Source: Panacagrimonas sp.
Lineage (GTDB): Bacteria; Pseudomonadota; Gammaproteobacteria; Nevskiales; Nevskiaceae
Direction: 5' to 3'
Assembly: GCF_020697055.1 (NCBI RefSeq)
Contig: NZ_JAJFBP010000005.1
Location: 84,762 to 148,761, forward strand
Length of the DNA stretch: 64,000 nt
Shown here piece after piece: positions 8,206 through 19,494 of the stretch. The notes under the pieces are model-generated. The model worked only from the letters and a program-made list of their open reading frames with translations. It did not search any database and was not told where the DNA came from. How positions within the stretch are numbered: the first letter of the stretch is position 1; every line of letters begins with the position of its first letter. The position numbers and the translations under genes were made by a program.

Positions 8206-11200
8206 TCAGAGGGCCTGCAGGTCGTGCAGTTCCCGCACCGCGACGGCCAAGCCCGCGTAGTCCACGGCGGAAGACGACTGCAGTTCAGCCAGTCGGGACA
8301 GGCTCAGACGCAGGCGCGCGCCGTTCTGCTCGGACCAGCGTTCGAAGCGGGACGCGGGGGGCACGTCATTGATCGCCAGCACGCGACCGGCGATCAGGCG
8401 ATGCAGCCGATAGGCGTCCTCGCGCAGCCGGGCCCGCGCCAGCGCCTGCCACGAGTTGGCCGCCTTGAGCCGGATGATCGCGGACAGCATCCAGGGCAGG
8501 CGCAGCGCTTCGCCAACGCTGAAATACACCCGCGCGACGTCTTCCAGCGGCACCCGCGCCTCGGCCGCGAGGTCGGCGATATCCAGCGCGCTGCCCAGCG
8601 CGCGGGCACGCGTGAGCATCGCCGCCAGTTCCGCGGGCACCGACTGGTTCTGGAGATCGGCGAGAAACCGGTCGTAGTCGTCGCGATAGTCGCGCGGCAG
8701 CACGCCCGGAAGCAGATCGCGCATGCGCGCGACGTCGGCGGCGTAGCGCGCCACGTAGGGTCCCAGCGCGAGGCTGCGCAGCGGCGCGCTGCCCGCGATG
8801 CTGCCGGCCACGTGACGCAGCAGCGCGACGACCTGCAGCATCAGGCGGTACTGCAGTTCGGCCGGAATCGTGTGCGGCAGGCGTTCGATCGCCGTCCAGT
8901 GGCTCGGCGCATCGAACAGCGCCTCGGCCGCGGCGTAGGCCTTGAGCACCTCGCCCGGCGTCAGGCCGCGATCCTCCGCGAGCCGATGCACGAACGTCGG
9001 CCCCATCCGGTTGACGGTGCGATTGGCCAGGATCGTCGACACGAGTTCGCGACCGAGCAGGTGCGATTCCAGCGCCGGCTTGAACCGCTGCACCAGCGCC
9101 GGCGGAAAGTAGCCGAGCAGATCGGGTTCGAAATGCGCATCCGCAGCCAGCCCGCTCTCCATCGCGACCTCGAACAGCGACAGCTTCGCGTACGCCACGA
9201 TCACCGCGATCTCGGGCCGCAGCAGCCCGCGTCCTTCGGCACGCCGCGCCTGCAGTTCGTCCTCGTCGGGCAGGCCTTCGAGCGCGCGGTCGAGCCGTCC
9301 TTCGCGTTCGAAGCGTCGGATGAGGGCGGCGTGCTCGTCGAGCCGCGCCACGGCCTCGGCCTCCACCTGGCTGATGCAGCCCGACTGCACCTCGTTGTCG
9401 CGCAGGACCGCGCGCGCGACGTCCTCGGTCATCGAGGCCAGCAAGCGATCGCGATCGTCGCGCTCGAGACCGCCTTCGCGCATCAGCAGGTTCAGCGGGA
9501 TCTTGATGTTGACCTCGCGATCCGAGGAATGAACGCCGCCGGAGTTGTCGATCGCATCGGTGTTGATGCGCCCGCCGCGGCCGTCGGCGCCGCCGCGCGC
9601 GGCGTATTCGATTCGACCGGCCTGGGTCAGACCCAGGTTGCCGCCCTCGCCCACGACGCGCGCGCGCAGTTCGCGTCCGTCCACGCGCACCGCATCGTTG
9701 GAACGATCGCGTGCCTGTTCGTGCGACTGGTCGTGCGCCTTGACGTAGGTGCCGATGCCGCCGTTCCACAGCAGGTCGATCGGCGCACGCAGGATCGCGC
9801 GGATCAGTTCGTTGGGTGACAGCGCCTCGCGCTCCACGTCCAGCGCCGCGCGCGCCTCGGGCGAGAGCTTCACCAGCTTGGCCGTGCGCGGAAAAACACC
9901 GCCTCCCCTGGACAGAAGGCGCGTGTCGTAGTCGGCCCAGGACGAGCGCGGCAACGCGAACAGGCGTTCGCGCTCGGCAAAACTGGTCGCCGCGTTGGGG
10001 TCGGGATCGACGAAGACGTGACGGTGATCGAAAGCGGCCACCAGGCGGATCTGGCGTGACAGCAGCATGCCGTTGCCGAACACGTCGCCCGACATGTCGC
10101 CGACGCCGACCACGGTGAAGGGTTCGGACTGGATGTCGCGGCCCAGTTCGCGGAAATGGCGCTTGACGCTCTCCCAGCCGCCGCGCGCGGTGATTCCCAT
10201 CTTCTTGTGGTCGTAGCCGGCCGATCCGCCGGAGGCGAACGCGTCGCCCAGCCAGAAGCCGTATTCCTGCGCGATGCCGTTGGCGATGTCGGAGAACGTC
10301 GCGGTGCCCTTGTCGGCCGCCACCACCAGGTACGGATCATCGCCGTCGTGTCGCCGCACCAGCGGCGGCGGCACCAGTGCGCCCGAGACGCGGTTGTCGG
10401 TGATGTCGAGCAGGCCGCGCAGGAAGCTGCGATAGCACTCGGTGCCGTTGCGCAGCCAGGCGTCGCGATCCGACGGCGGCGGCCCGCGCTTGACCACGAA
10501 CCCGCCCTTGGCACCGACCGGCACGATCACCGCGTTCTTCACCGACTGCGCCTTCATCAGGCCCAGCACCTCGGTGCGGAAGTCCTCGCGCCGATCCGAC
10601 CAGCGCAGGCCACCGCGTGCCACCGGTCCGCCACGCAGGTGCACGCCTTCCATGCGTGGCGAGTACACCCAGATCTCGTAACGAGGACGCGGCTGCGGCA
10701 GTTCGTTCACCTGCCGCGGATCGAGCTTGAAGCTGATGACCTCCTTGTACCCGCCGTCCTCGCGGCGCTGGTAGTAGTTGGTGCGCAGGCCCGCGCCGAT
10801 CACCGACACCAGCGAGCGCAGGATGCGGTCCTCGTCGAGGCCCGCCACCGCATCGAGTGCGGCGTCGAGCCGCTCCTGCGCGCCGCTCGACATCGCATCG
10901 CGCTGCGCGTCCTCGGCCTGCGGATCGAAGCGCGCTTCGAACAGGCGCATCGCGCGGCCCGCGACGGCCGGGTTCTGCGCCAGCGTGCGCTCGATCTCGG
11001 CGCGACCGTACGGCAGTCCCATCTGGTTGACGTACTTGGCCAGCATGCGCAGGCAGCTGACCTGCCGGCCGTCGAGACCGGCGGCGAGCACGAGACGATT
11101 GAGCGCGTCGTCCTCGACGACGCCGTCGAGCACGGCGAGCAGCGTCTGCTCGAAATCCTGCGTACGGTCCTCGCCTTCCCCGGCCGGCAGCTCGACCTCG

Positions 11201-13020
11201 AAATCCTGGATCCACATCGTCAGGTCCGATCCCGCGGTGCGGACGGCCTCCGGATCCTGGCGCAGCGCGCGCACGCCGAAGTTCTCCAACACCGGCAGCA
11301 CGTCGGCCAGCGCCAGCGGCTGTTGCCAGGCGTAGAGCTTGAGCCGGCCACTGCGACCGCCGCGCAGCTGCAGGCTGGGCCGCACGCGCGCCGAATCGGA
11401 CAGGCGCGCGAGCTGCAGCACGTCGGTCGCGGCTTCGCCCGGCGATACCCGCTCGGTGTAGCTGGCGGCAAATGCATCGCCGAACCGCGACGCCAGCGCT
11501 TCGACTTCGACCTCGCCGGCGGTGGCGGCGCGCAACGACTCGAGCAGGCGCTCGCGCCACGGACGCGCCAGCAGCTGCAGCCGCCGTTCGATCTCCGGCG
11601 GCGTCAGCGCCACGCTCGTTCCCGGCGGCGTGCGCACCACCACGTGCACGCGGGCCAGCCCCCCGCGCATGAACTCCACGCTGCGATCCAGCGACTGTCC
11701 GCCGAAGATCGCCAGCAGTTCCTGCGACACCCGGTCGCGCAGCTCGCGCGAATAACGCTCCCGCGGCAGGTATACGAGCGCCGAGAAGAAGCGTCCGTAG
11801 CGGTCGCGACGCAGGAACAGCCGCAGCGGATGGCGGTCGCGCAGCGCGCGGATGCCCATGCAGGTGTCGAACAGCTCGCTTTCGCTGGACTGGAACAGCT
11901 CGTCGCGCGGCAGCGCGTGCAGGATCTCGCGCAGGTTCTTGGCGCTGTGCGATCCGGGGCGCAGCTGCGAGCGCTGCATCACCTGTTCGACCTTGCGCCG
12001 GACCAGCGGAATCTCCCAGGGCCGCTCGACGTAGGCCTCCGACGAAAACTGTCCGATCAGCCGGACGACGCCTTGCGGACGGCCGTCGGGGGCGATGTAG
12101 CGCACCGCGACGTGGTCCATGTATTCGGGGTGATGCACCGTGGCGCGCTGCGCGGCCTTGGTCAGTACCAGCACGCGAGGTGATTCGGCGTACTTCTCGA
12201 GCTGCTCGCGCGGGGCGATCAGCGCGTCCATGTCGGCAAAGCGCGCGCCGGGCCGCGCCAGGCCCAGGCCCTGGTCGGGGCGCGGCACCGATCTGCGGCG
12301 CCCGTCGGCGCCGGTCTCGAACACCGTCCGCGCGCTGGCCAGGAACGTGAAATGTCCATCGTCCAGCCACGACAGGAACTCGGCGGCCTCCATGCGCTCG
12401 TCGCGTTCCTCGACGCTGGCGGCCGGCGCATCGCGCAGCGAGTCGATGACGCTGCGCAGGCGCTGGCGCATCGCGCCGTAGTCCGTGACCGCCAGGTGCA
12501 GGTCCTGCAGGCGCGACAGGATCGAATCGACCAATCGCGGATAGGCCGCCGCGTCCGGCAGCGCCTCGAACTCCAGGTGGATCCACGATTCGGCGATCGC
12601 GCCCGCGGCATCGTCCAGCGACACCAGCGCACCATGAATGTCACGCTGCACCCGGCACAGCGGGTGCACGCTCCAGTCGACCGCGCCGCCGGCCTCGCGC
12701 ACCGCCATCACCAGCGTATCCACCAGGAACGGCATGTCGTCGACGCAGGTCTCGACACTGGCCAGGCCCGCCTCGCGCGCCGGGAGCACACGCACCAGCG
12801 GCGATCCCGGCGCACGTCGTCGCGCCATGTCCAGGTGCGCCAGTGCCATTGCGGCGAGATCTTCGGGCGTGCGCGCGGCGAGCGTGTCGCGCGACGCGCT
12901 GGCGTAGTAGCGCCGCACCCAGTCGTGCAGGCCCGGCGGCGCCTGTGGTCCGGCCGCCGCGAGCGCCAGATCGGCGATCTGGTCGAGCAATTCGTTCTGG
13001 TCCGCGTCGGTGTCCTGCAT
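8206..13020 (-). CDS. gdhB: NAD-specific glutamate dehydrogenase, giant (180-kDa) type
   Basis: A 1604-residue catabolic glutamate dehydrogenase of the L-180 class (Pseudomonas GdhB, Streptomyces clavuligerus), converting glutamate to 2-oxoglutarate and ammonium. The long N-terminal regulatory part carries ACT-like modules. The catalytic part is recognisable by [20 protein letters not shown] and by [19 protein letters not shown], with a dinucleotide-binding segment near [12 protein letters not shown]. Start ATG 13020 ([12 protein letters not shown]) is chosen because the upstream open frame is composition-driven. It is divergent from mutS with a 122-bp shared promoter region. Confidence 0.95.
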   Translation of the reverse strand: MQDTDADQNELLDQIADLALAAAGPQAPPGLHDWVRRYYASASRDTLAARTPEDLAAMALAHLDMARRRAPGSPLVRVLPAREAGLASVETCVDDMPFLVDTLVMAVREAGGAVDWSVHPLCRVQRDIHGALVSLDDAAGAIAESWIHLEFEALPDAAAYPRLVDSILSRLQDLHLAVTDYGAMRQRLRSVIDSLRDAPAASVEERDERMEAAEFLSWLDDGHFTFLASARTVFETGADGRRRSVPRPDQGLGLARPGARFADMDALIAPREQLEKYAESPRVLVLTKAAQRATVHHPEYMDHVAVRYIAPDGRPQGVVRLIGQFSSEAYVERPWEIPLVRRKVEQVMQRSQLRPGSHSAKNLREILHALPRDELFQSSESELFDTCMGIRALRDRHPLRLFLRRDRYGRFFSALVYLPRERYSRELRDRVSQELLAIFGGQSLDRSVEFMRGGLARVHVVVRTPPGTSVALTPPEIERRLQLLARPWRERLLESLRAATAGEVEVEALASRFGDAFAASYTERVSPGEAATDVLQLARLSDSARVRPSLQLRGGRSGRLKLYAWQQPLALADVLPVLENFGVRALRQDPEAVRTAGSDLTMWIQDFEVELPAGEGEDRTQDFEQTLLAVLDGVVEDDALNRLVLAAGLDGRQVSCLRMLAKYVNQMGLPYGRAEIERTLAQNPAVAGRAMRLFEARFDPQAEDAQRDAMSSGAQERLDAALDAVAGLDEDRILRSLVSVIGAGLRTNYYQRREDGGYKEVISFKLDPRQVNELPQPRPRYEIWVYSPRMEGVHLRGGPVARGGLRWSDRREDFRTEVLGLMKAQSVKNAVIVPVGAKGGFVVKRGPPPSDRDAWLRNGTECYRSFLRGLLDITDNRVSGALVPPPLVRRHDGDDPYLVVAADKGTATFSDIANGIAQEYGFWLGDAFASGGSAGYDHKKMGITARGGWESVKRHFRELGRDIQSEPFTVVGVGDMSGDVFGNGMLLSRQIRLVAAFDHRHVFVDPDPNAATSFAERERLFALPRSSWADYDTRLLSRGGGVFPRTAKLVKLSPEARAALDVEREALSPNELIRAILRAPIDLLWNGGIGTYVKAHDQSHEQARDRSNDAVRVDGRELRARVVGEGGNLGLTQAGRIEYAARGGADGRGGRINTDAIDNSGGVHSSDREVNIKIPLNLLMREGGLERDDRDRLLASMTEDVARAVLRDNEVQSGCISQVEAEAVARLDEHAALIRRFEREGRLDRALEGLPDEDELQARRAEGRGLLRPEIAVIVAYAKLSLFEVAMESGLAADAHFEPDLLGYFPPALVQRFKPALESHLLGRELVSTILANRTVNRMGPTFVHRLAEDRGLTPGEVLKAYAAAEALFDAPSHWTAIERLPHTIPAELQYRLMLQVVALLRHVAGSIAGSAPLRSLALGPYVARYAADVARMRDLLPGVLPRDYRDDYDRFLADLQNQSVPAELAAMLTRARALGSALDIADLAAEARVPLEDVARVYFSVGEALRLPWMLSAIIRLKAANSWQALARARLREDAYRLHRLIAGRVLAINDVPPASRFERWSEQNGARLRLSLSRLAELQSSSAVDYAGLAVAVRELHDLQAL

Positions 13021-13142
13021 GGCGTTGCCGTTCACGGGGTCACGGAGCGTCGCATGATGCCAAGCTTGCCTTGCGGCGGTGGGACCGCGCCGGATCGAGC
13101 ACAATGCCGCGCTCCGCACTGCCTTTCGTTCCCGCGTCGACG

Positions 13143-15704
13143 ATGACGGCCGCTCCTCCCGCGCACACGCCGCTGATGCAGCAATACCTCGCGCTCAAGG
13201 CGCAGGCGCCGGACAAGTTGCTGCTGTTTCGCATGGGCGATTTCTACGAGGTGTTCTACGACGACGCGCGCAAGGCCGCGCGGCTCCTGAACATCACGCT
13301 CACGCGCCGCGGCGAATCGGCCGGCGCGCCGGTCGTGATGGCCGGCGTGCCGTATCACCAGCTGGATACGTACCTGGCCCGGCTCGTGCGCCTGGGCGAA
13401 CCCGCCGCGATCGCCGAGCAGGTCGGCGAAGTCGGCGTCGACAAGGGACCGGTGCGTCGCGAGATCGTCCGCATCGTGACGCCCGGCACCGCGACCGACG
13501 AGGTGCTGCTCGATCCGCGACGCGCCAGCGTGCTCGCCGCGGCCTGCAGTCGCGATGGCGTGCACGGACTGGCCTGGCTCGAACTGTCATCGGGGCGGTT
13601 CGCGCTGAGCCAGAGCGCGTCGGTGCGCGACTTCGCCGCCGAGCTCGCGCGCGTGGCGCCCAGCGAGATGCTGATCGCCGAAGGCGCCGGCCCGTCGCCG
13701 GGCGATGTCGACCGACCCACGACGACACGGCCGCCCTGGCACTTCGATCCGGCGTCGGCCCGGCGACTGCTGTGCGCGCAATTCGGCACGACCGACCTGC
13801 GCGGGTTCGGCTGCGACGAGCTGCATGCGGCGGTGGCCGCAGCCGGCGCGCTGCTGCAGTACGTGCAGGAGACGCAGAAGGTGCCGCTGGCGCACCTGGT
13901 CGGGCTGCGCGTGGAGGCGCCCGAGGACACGCTGATCCTGGACCCGGCGTCGCGTCGCAACCTCGAGATCGATCGCACGCTCGCCGGCGAGAGCGATCAC
14001 ACGCTGCTGGCCGTGCTCGACGGCTGCGTCACGCCGATGGGATCGCGCGCGCTGGCCCGCGCGCTGCTGCGGCCGATCCGCGATCGCGCCGAGCTCGGTG
14101 AGCGCTACGACGCGATCGATGCGCTGCTCAACGATCGCGGCGCCGATGCGCTGCGGGACGCGCTGCGTTCGATCGCCGACGTCGAACGCATCCTGGCGCG
14201 CGTGGCGCTGCGCAGTGCGCGACCGCGCGACCTGGTCGGACTGCGCGACACGCTGCTCGCACTTCCCGCGATTTCCTCGGGGCTGGCACCGGTCGCCGGC
14301 GCGCGCATCGCCACGCTGCGTGCGCGGCTCGGCCATCACGACGAGCTGGCCGCGCATCTGGGCACCGCGCTCGCCGACACCCCACCGCTGTCGCTGCGCG
14401 ACGGCGCGGTGTTCCGCCAAGGTTTCGATGCGACGCTCGACGAGTTGCGGCGGCTGTCGACCAACGCCGACGGTTTCCTGCTCGATCTCGAGGCACGGGA
14501 ACGCGCGCGCACCGGCATCGAGTCGCTCAAGGTCGGCTACAACCGCGTGCACGGCTTCTACATCGAGATCGGCAAGACGCACGCGGCCAAGGTGCCGGCC
14601 GACTACACGCGCCGGCAGACGCTGACCGCCTACGAGCGCTACATCACCGAGGAGCTCAAGCGTTTCGAGGACCAGGTGCTCTCGGCCAAGGATCGCGCGC
14701 TGGCGCGGGAGAAGGAGCTGTTTGAGGCGCTGCTCGACCGGCTGCTCGCGCAGCTCGCCTCGCTGCAGGCGATGGCGCAGGCGCTGGCGGAACTCGACGT
14801 GCTGGCCAACCTGGCCGAATGCGCGCGACGGCTCGACCTGTCGCGCCCCGTGCTGGACGACACGCCCGGCATCGACATCCGCGGCGGTCGGCACCTGGTG
14901 GTCGAGCGCCAGTCCGATCAGCCGTTCGTGCCCAACGACCTGTGCCTGCACGCCGATCGTCGGCTGCTGGTGATCACCGGGCCCAACATGGGCGGCAAGT
15001 CCACCTACATGCGCCAGGCCGCGCTGATCGTGCTGATGGCGCACGCGGGCAGCTTCGTGCCGGCGGCCGAGGCGCGCATCGGGCCGGTCGACCGCATCTT
15101 CACGCGCATCGGCTCGCGCGATGACCTGGCCTCGGGACAGTCGACCTTCATGGTCGAGATGACCGAGACCGCCAACATCCTGCACAACGCCACCGCGCAG
15201 TCGCTGGTTCTGATGGACGAGATCGGGCGCGGCACGTCGACATACGACGGCCTGTCTTTGGCACGCGCCTGCGCGGAGCACCTGGCGCGCCAGACCGGCG
15301 CGCTCACGCTGTTCGCCACGCACTACTTCGAACTGACGCGGCTGGCCGACTCGGTTGCGGGCGTCGCCAACGTGCATCTCGACGCCGCCGAGTACGGCGA
15401 GCGCCTGGTGTTCCTGCACGCGGTGAAGGAAGGCCCGGCCAATCGCAGCTACGGGCTGCAGGTCGCGGCGCTGGCGGGGGTGCCCGCGACCGTGGTGGTC
15501 GCGGCGCGGACCTATCTGGCGGAACTGGAGCGCCGGCCGCAACCGGCCGCGATCGCACCGACGTCGGCGGAGGCGCCGCCGCAGATGTCGTTGTTCGAGG
15601 CGCCGCGTTCGCCGGCGCTGGATCTGCTCGATGCGCTCGATCCGGACGCATTGACGCCACGCGAGGCGCTCGACTGGATCTATCGGTTGAAGCGGGAGCG
15701 CTGA
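13143..15704 (+). CDS. mutS: DNA mismatch repair protein MutS
   Basis: 853 residues, the same length as E. coli MutS. The N-terminal mismatch-binding domain has the canonical [13 protein letters not shown], whose Phe stacks on the mispaired base. The ATPase has Walker [10 protein letters not shown], Walker [17 protein letters not shown] and the dimer-contact ATHYFELT. The C-terminus ends in the usual helical tail ([14 protein letters not shown]). ATG 13143 ([16 protein letters not shown]) aligns with the E. coli start; an in-frame ATG 13104 would add 13 residues. Confidence 0.96.
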   Translation: MTAAPPAHTPLMQQYLALKAQAPDKLLLFRMGDFYEVFYDDARKAARLLNITLTRRGESAGAPVVMAGVPYHQLDTYLARLVRLGEPAAIAEQVGEVGVDKGPVRREIVRIVTPGTATDEVLLDPRRASVLAAACSRDGVHGLAWLELSSGRFALSQSASVRDFAAELARVAPSEMLIAEGAGPSPGDVDRPTTTRPPWHFDPASARRLLCAQFGTTDLRGFGCDELHAAVAAAGALLQYVQETQKVPLAHLVGLRVEAPEDTLILDPASRRNLEIDRTLAGESDHTLLAVLDGCVTPMGSRALARALLRPIRDRAELGERYDAIDALLNDRGADALRDALRSIADVERILARVALRSARPRDLVGLRDTLLALPAISSGLAPVAGARIATLRARLGHHDELAAHLGTALADTPPLSLRDGAVFRQGFDATLDELRRLSTNADGFLLDLEARERARTGIESLKVGYNRVHGFYIEIGKTHAAKVPADYTRRQTLTAYERYITEELKRFEDQVLSAKDRALAREKELFEALLDRLLAQLASLQAMAQALAELDVLANLAECARRLDLSRPVLDDTPGIDIRGGRHLVVERQSDQPFVPNDLCLHADRRLLVITGPNMGGKSTYMRQAALIVLMAHAGSFVPAAEARIGPVDRIFTRIGSRDDLASGQSTFMVEMTETANILHNATAQSLVLMDEIGRGTSTYDGLSLARACAEHLARQTGALTLFATHYFELTRLADSVAGVANVHLDAAEYGERLVFLHAVKEGPANRSYGLQVAALAGVPATVVVAARTYLAELERRPQPAAIAPTSAEAPPQMSLFEAPRSPALDLLDALDPDALTPREALDWIYRLKRER

Positions 15705-15716
15705 GGCGCCGCCCGT

Positions 15717-15868
15717 TCCCTGCCCCTCACCCTGCCCTCTCCCCGCACCCGGGGAGAGGGTTCATGGAAAGCGGCGGTGGCGCCTTCTCCCCGCGTGCGG
15801 GGAGAGCGGAGGGAATTGGAGTGACATCGAGTCGCTCCAATCCCCCTCCGGGGGTGAGGGGCCCTCGC
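15717..15868. repeat. Cluster of CCCTCTCCCC palindromes
   Basis: Complementary CCCTCTCCCCGC and GCGGGGAGAG-type words occur in several orientations (15736-15762 and 15787-15808), followed by a TTGGAGTGACATCGAGTCGCTCCAA dyad and a terminal CCCCTC/GAGGGG pair. The cluster lies 3' of mutS and is related to those at 41360-41463 and 43645-43750. It could form strong RNA hairpins that stop transcription from both sides. Confidence 0.75.
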
Positions 15869-15879
15869 CTTAGCGCGAC

Positions 15880-16095
15880 TCAGTTCGTCGCGTCCTTGAC
15901 CTCTTCCTTGACGTTCTCGGCGGCGTCTTTGACGTTTTCGCCCGCGTCTTTCAGGTTTTCGTTGTCGCGCGAATCGGTGGCGTCGCCGATGGCGTCGGTG
16001 GCCTTCTCCATCGGACCGTCGTCATTCTTCTTGCAGGCCGACATCGCGACACCGAGGCTCAGGACCGCCAGGATGGCGGCATTGCGGATCTTCAT
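15880..16095 (-). CDS. Small Lys/Asp-rich lipoprotein with heptad-like repeats
   Basis: A 71-residue predicted lipoprotein. The signal peptide MKIRNAAILAVLSLG ends in a lipobox VAMSAC, and after the Cys the chain is highly charged. The C-terminal half repeats an amphipathic unit (ENLKDAGENVKDAAENVKEE), predicted to form a long helix. ATG 16095 has a close AAGGAG site. Small proteins of this design occur in envelope stress regulons, but I do not recognise a named family. Confidence 0.7.
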   Translation of the reverse strand: MKIRNAAILAVLSLGVAMSACKKNDDGPMEKATDAIGDATDSRDNENLKDAGENVKDAAENVKEEVKDATN

Positions 16096-16262
16096 GGGTC
16101 TCTCCTTGTTGAGGGCTTCGTGAATGGTCGCCCGCCGTTCGACGCGCCTCATGCGCCGTAGCCGACGGGATGGGGCGAACGTAGGCGCCCAAGCTGAACC
16201 CGTGCTGATCGCACGGGCCCGCTATGGCATAGTCCGCGCCCCCGAAAATCGGCCTTCCCGCC

Positions 16263-17498
16263 ATGATCAAGACCTCGTTTCCGCGATCCGACATCCGCGT
16301 CCTGCTGCTCGAAGGCGTGAGCCAGACCGCGGTGCGCGGCTTTCAGGCCGCCGGCTACACGCAGATCGAGTTCCATGAGAAGTCGCTGCCCGAAAAGCAG
16401 CTGGCCGAGCGCGTGGCCGAAGCGCACATCGTCGGCATCCGTTCGCGCAGCAACCTGACCGCCCCGATGTTCCAGAACTCGCGCCGGCTGATGGCGGTGG
16501 GCTGCTTCTGCATCGGCACCAACCAGGTCGATCTCTCCGCCGCGCAGGCACGCGGCATCCCGGTGTTCAACGCGCCGTACTCGAACACGCGCAGCGTCGC
16601 CGAGCTGGTGATCGCCGAGGCGATCCTGCTGATGCGCCGTATTCCCGAAAAGAACATGGAATGCCATCGCGGTGGCTGGTCCAAGTCCGCGGCGGGCAGC
16701 TTCGAGGTGCGCGGCAAGACGCTGGGCATCGTCGGCTACGGACACATCGGCACGCAGGTCGGCGTGCTCGCCGAAAGCCTGGGCATGCGCGTGATCTATC
16801 ACGACATCGAGACCCAGCTGGCGCTCGGCAACGCGATGCCGGCGGCGAGCCTGACCGAGGTGCTGGAGCGTTCGGACATCGTGTCGCTGCACGTGCCCGA
16901 GACGCCGGCGACCAAGGAGATGATCGGCGCCGAGGAACTGGCCCGAATGAAGAAGGGCGCGGTGCTGATCAACGCATCGCGCGGCACCGTGGTGGACATC
17001 CCCGCGCTCGCCGCGGCGCTCAAGTCCAGGCATCTGGCCGGCGCGGCGGTGGACGTGTTCCCGGTCGAGCCCAAGGGCAACGACGACAAGTTCATCTCCG
17101 AGCTGGTGGGCATGGACAACGTGATCCTCACCCCGCACGTCGGCGGCAGCACCCTCGAGGCGCAGGAGAACATCGGCCTGGAAGTGTCGGCCAAGCTGAT
17201 CCGCTACAGCGACAACGGCTCGACGCTGTCGGCGGTCAACTTCCCCGAGGTGTCGCTGCCCGAGCACACCGGCAGCCGCCGCCTGCTGCACATCCACGAG
17301 AACCGGCCGGGCATGCTCACGCAGATCAACAACGCGTTCTCGGATTCGGGCGTGAACATCGACGCGCAGTACCTGCAGACGACCGGGCAGGTCGGCTACG
17401 TCGTCATCGACGTCGATGCCGCCGAGGACCAGGCGCGGCTTCTCCGCGATCGCCTGGCCGCGATTCCCGGCACGCTGCGTACGCGCCTGCTGCACTGA
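16263..17498 (+). CDS. serA: D-3-phosphoglycerate dehydrogenase
   Basis: Catalyses the first step of serine synthesis, 3-phosphoglycerate to 3-phosphohydroxypyruvate. It has 411 residues (E. coli 410), and the catalytic residues R240, E269 and H292 fall at the E. coli numbers. The NAD motif is GIVGYGHIGTQVG, and the C-terminus is an ACT domain (HIHENRPGMLTQINNAFSDS) that should bind serine for feedback inhibition. A 7-bp hairpin (16199-16217) lies in the leader, but I recognise no riboswitch. The next gene begins 5 bases after the stop. Confidence 0.96.
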   Translation: MIKTSFPRSDIRVLLLEGVSQTAVRGFQAAGYTQIEFHEKSLPEKQLAERVAEAHIVGIRSRSNLTAPMFQNSRRLMAVGCFCIGTNQVDLSAAQARGIPVFNAPYSNTRSVAELVIAEAILLMRRIPEKNMECHRGGWSKSAAGSFEVRGKTLGIVGYGHIGTQVGVLAESLGMRVIYHDIETQLALGNAMPAASLTEVLERSDIVSLHVPETPATKEMIGAEELARMKKGAVLINASRGTVVDIPALAAALKSRHLAGAAVDVFPVEPKGNDDKFISELVGMDNVILTPHVGGSTLEAQENIGLEVSAKLIRYSDNGSTLSAVNFPEVSLPEHTGSRRLLHIHENRPGMLTQINNAFSDSGVNIDAQYLQTTGQVGYVVIDVDAAEDQARLLRDRLAAIPGTLRTRLLH

Positions 17499-17502
17499 CG
17501 TC

Positions 17503-18309
17503 GTGCGCCTGACCCAGATTGTCGCGGCCCTGCGGGTCGAGGAACCCGGCGTCCACGCCGTCGAGGTTTCCGACGACTGGACGCAGGGGCGGACGCTGTT
17601 CGGCGGTCTGCAGGCCGCGCTGCTGGTCCGCGCGATGCGCTCGCAGCTGCCGGCGGCCGACGCGCAACTGGCGCTGCGCAGCCTGCAGGTAACGTTCGTG
17701 GCCCCGGTGTTCGCAGGGCGCCTGCGCATCCGCAGCCGCCTGCTGCGCACGGGCAAGTCGGCGGTGCACTGCGAGGCCCGCATCGAATCCGCCGACGGCC
17801 ACACCGAATGCCTCGCCGTCGCGGTGTTCGGTCGCTCGCGACCCTCGGCGCTCTCGTTCGCGCCCTCGCGTCCGGTGGTCGCGCGAGATCCGCAGGCGTC
17901 ACGCCAGATCGAGTGGCTCGCCGGGGCCTCGCCGTTGTTCACGCGGTATCTCGAACAACGCTGGTCCGCGGGCGGCTTTCCGTTCACCGCGGCCGCCGAG
18001 CCGCATACGCAGATCCATCTGCGGTATCGCGACGAACCGTGCATCGACGAATCGCTGGTGATCGCGCTGGCCGATTCGATTCCCTCGCCCGCGATCTCGA
18101 CGCTTCGGGAACCCGCGATGGCCAGTTCGCTGGGCTGGACGCTCGAGATGCTGCGCGATACGTGGCCCACCGACGGCACGCGGTTCTGGCTGATGGATGC
18201 CGTGGCCGATGCCGCCGCCGACGGCTACGTCTCGCAGTCCGCGACGTTGTGGAGCGACGACGATCGACCCGTCGCGCTGTCGCGCCAGAGCGCGGTGGTG
18301 TTTGGTTGA
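17503..18309 (+). CDS. Acyl-CoA thioesterase-like protein (double hot-dog, TesB/4HBT_3 type)
   Basis: A 268-residue protein resembling the two-hot-dog thioesterase family that hydrolyses acyl-CoA. The first fold carries QGRTLFGGLQAALLVRAM and LRSLQVTFVAPVFAG; the second carries an Asp region (ALADSIPSPAISTL) and MASSLGWTLEM. It starts at GTG 17503, five bases after serA, so it is probably co-transcribed with it. No obvious functional link to serine synthesis is seen. The substrate is unknown. Confidence 0.75.
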   Translation: MRLTQIVAALRVEEPGVHAVEVSDDWTQGRTLFGGLQAALLVRAMRSQLPAADAQLALRSLQVTFVAPVFAGRLRIRSRLLRTGKSAVHCEARIESADGHTECLAVAVFGRSRPSALSFAPSRPVVARDPQASRQIEWLAGASPLFTRYLEQRWSAGGFPFTAAAEPHTQIHLRYRDEPCIDESLVIALADSIPSPAISTLREPAMASSLGWTLEMLRDTWPTDGTRFWLMDAVADAAADGYVSQSATLWSDDDRPVALSRQSAVVFG

Positions 18310-18436
18310 ATCACGAAATTTGCTGAAAGTTCCCACCCGCGGGAATGCCGCGCGACGGTGTTAACCGGGAATTCATGGCGGTCTCCCAGCATGAAGGCGT
18401 GACGATCCGTCACACCTGACTCCCAGGAGGCAGCGC

Positions 18437-18730
18437 ATGAATCACCACACCCTGAAAGGTCAGTGGCACGAGCTCACTGGCAAGGCCAAGCAGGAGTGGG
18501 GTCGCCTGACCCACGACGACTGGCTTCAGATCGAGGGCCGGTTCGACCGGCTCGCGGGCAAGATCCAGGAACGGTACGGCGTTGCGCGTGACCAGGCCGA
18601 ACTGCAGGTCCGGCGCTTTGCGCAGGGCCTGGAAAAGGCCGAGCGCGCGCTGCAGCGGCCGCGTCGTCGAACCGGCTCCCCACGCAGCGGAGACGTTACC
18701 GCGCGCGACCGCGCGGCCGCCGGCCTGTAA
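18437..18730 (+). CDS. CsbD-family stress protein
   Basis: A 97-residue protein with the CsbD core at its N-terminus: LKGQWHELTGKAKQEWGRLT, then DDWLQIEGRFDRLAGKIQERYG. CsbD proteins are abundant, poorly understood general-stress proteins. It is longer than the usual 60-70 residues, with a basic C-terminal tail (RPRRRTGSPRSG) that may bind nucleic acid. AGGAGG at 18423-18428 sets the start. The 127-bp upstream region has GGGAAT words near 18340 and 18366 that might be sigma-factor boxes, but I cannot assign them. Confidence 0.8.
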   Translation: MNHHTLKGQWHELTGKAKQEWGRLTHDDWLQIEGRFDRLAGKIQERYGVARDQAELQVRRFAQGLEKAERALQRPRRRTGSPRSGDVTARDRAAAGL

Positions 18731-18888
18731 CCACCGCTCCACCCGGGCACGCGTATTGCCCTTGGGCCGGCGTGCCACACCCTCTTCGTTCGAACCCGAT
18801 CGGAGATTCAACCTGAGATCCGCCGCCCGCGGTCGGCCGCTTCTATTGCGGCTACAAGAAGCCAGGCGGCCAACCGGAGATGATCCCA

Positions 18889-19287
18889 ATGAAGAAGCAG
18901 ACTTTTCTTGCCGCTGGACTTCTGAGCCTTGCGCTGGCCGCCCCGGCCTTTGCCGATGATGCCGCCGCCACCACGACCGAACCCAGCACGGGCCAGAAGA
19001 TCGAGAACACCGCCGACAAGGTCGGCAACAAGGCGGAGTCGGCGGCCGAGAAGACCGGCGACTTCCTGTCCGATTCGGCGCTGACCGCCAAGGTCAAGAC
19101 GGCGCTGATCGCCGAGAAGGATCTCAAGTCGATGAAGATCAATGTCGATTCGAAGGACGGCGTGGTGACGCTCACCGGCGAGCTGCCGAATTCGGCGTCG
19201 GTTGCGCAGGCCGAGACCGCGACCAAGGCGGTCAAGGGCGTCAAGGAGGTCCACAACAACCTCACGGTCAAGTTCGGCAAGTCGTAA
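18889..19287 (+). CDS. Periplasmic BON-domain protein
   Basis: A 132-residue exported protein. The signal peptide ends at PAFA-DD, followed by a low-complexity helical stretch (TADKVGNKAESAAEKTGDF) and one BON domain (LTAKVKTALIAEKDLKSMKI through NNLTVKF). BON domains (OsmY and relatives) associate with envelopes and rise in osmotic or stationary stress. A GGAG site lies before ATG 18889; an ATG at 18880 overlaps it and is less likely. A strong terminator follows. Confidence 0.85.
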   Translation: MKKQTFLAAGLLSLALAAPAFADDAAATTTEPSTGQKIENTADKVGNKAESAAEKTGDFLSDSALTAKVKTALIAEKDLKSMKINVDSKDGVVTLTGELPNSASVAQAETATKAVKGVKEVHNNLTVKFGKS

Positions 19288-19326
19288 CGGCCGACCGCGA
19301 CGATCGCGCGCTGACCGCGCGCCGAG

Positions 19327-19358
19327 CCCGCCGGCTCTACGCCCGGCGGGTTTTTTTT
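19327..19358 (+). terminator. Rho-independent terminator after the BON gene
   Basis: CCCGCCGG (19327-19334) pairs with CCGGCGGG (19343-19350) around an 8-base loop and is followed directly by eight T residues. It is the clearest intrinsic terminator in the window. Confidence 0.92.
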
Positions 19359-19440
19359 GTCTTCGCGGCGGCGCGGTTCCGTATCGGCCACCAACAGGAC
19401 CCGGCGGGATGGGGCGAAGGATGAAGCCACCGAACACACC

Positions 19441-19494
19441 GAGAACACCGAGAACACCGAGAACACCGAGAACACCGAGAACACCGAGAACACC
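19441..19494 (+). repeat. 9-bp minisatellite, six perfect copies
   Basis: GAGAACACC is repeated six times at 19441-19494, preceded by an imperfect copy (GAACACACC, 19432-19440). It sits in a 395-bp stretch between the BON gene and dinB in which I find no credible gene. Confidence 0.9.

Noticed and set aside
6744..8372. Long plus-strand frame opposite cysS
   Set aside because: It is an antisense shadow with Arg/His/Val-rich nonsense composition and no domain; cysS on the other strand is certain.
10156..12183. 675-codon plus-strand frame opposite gdhB
   Set aside because: Antisense to a well-supported 1604-residue enzyme, with no motif or signal.
16153..16262. Riboswitch or attenuator before serA
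   Set aside because: Only a 7-bp hairpin is visible, with no recognisable aptamer core and no T run.
19441..19494. Possible CRISPR array
   Set aside because: The units are 9 bp with no spacers, so this is a tandem minisatellite.
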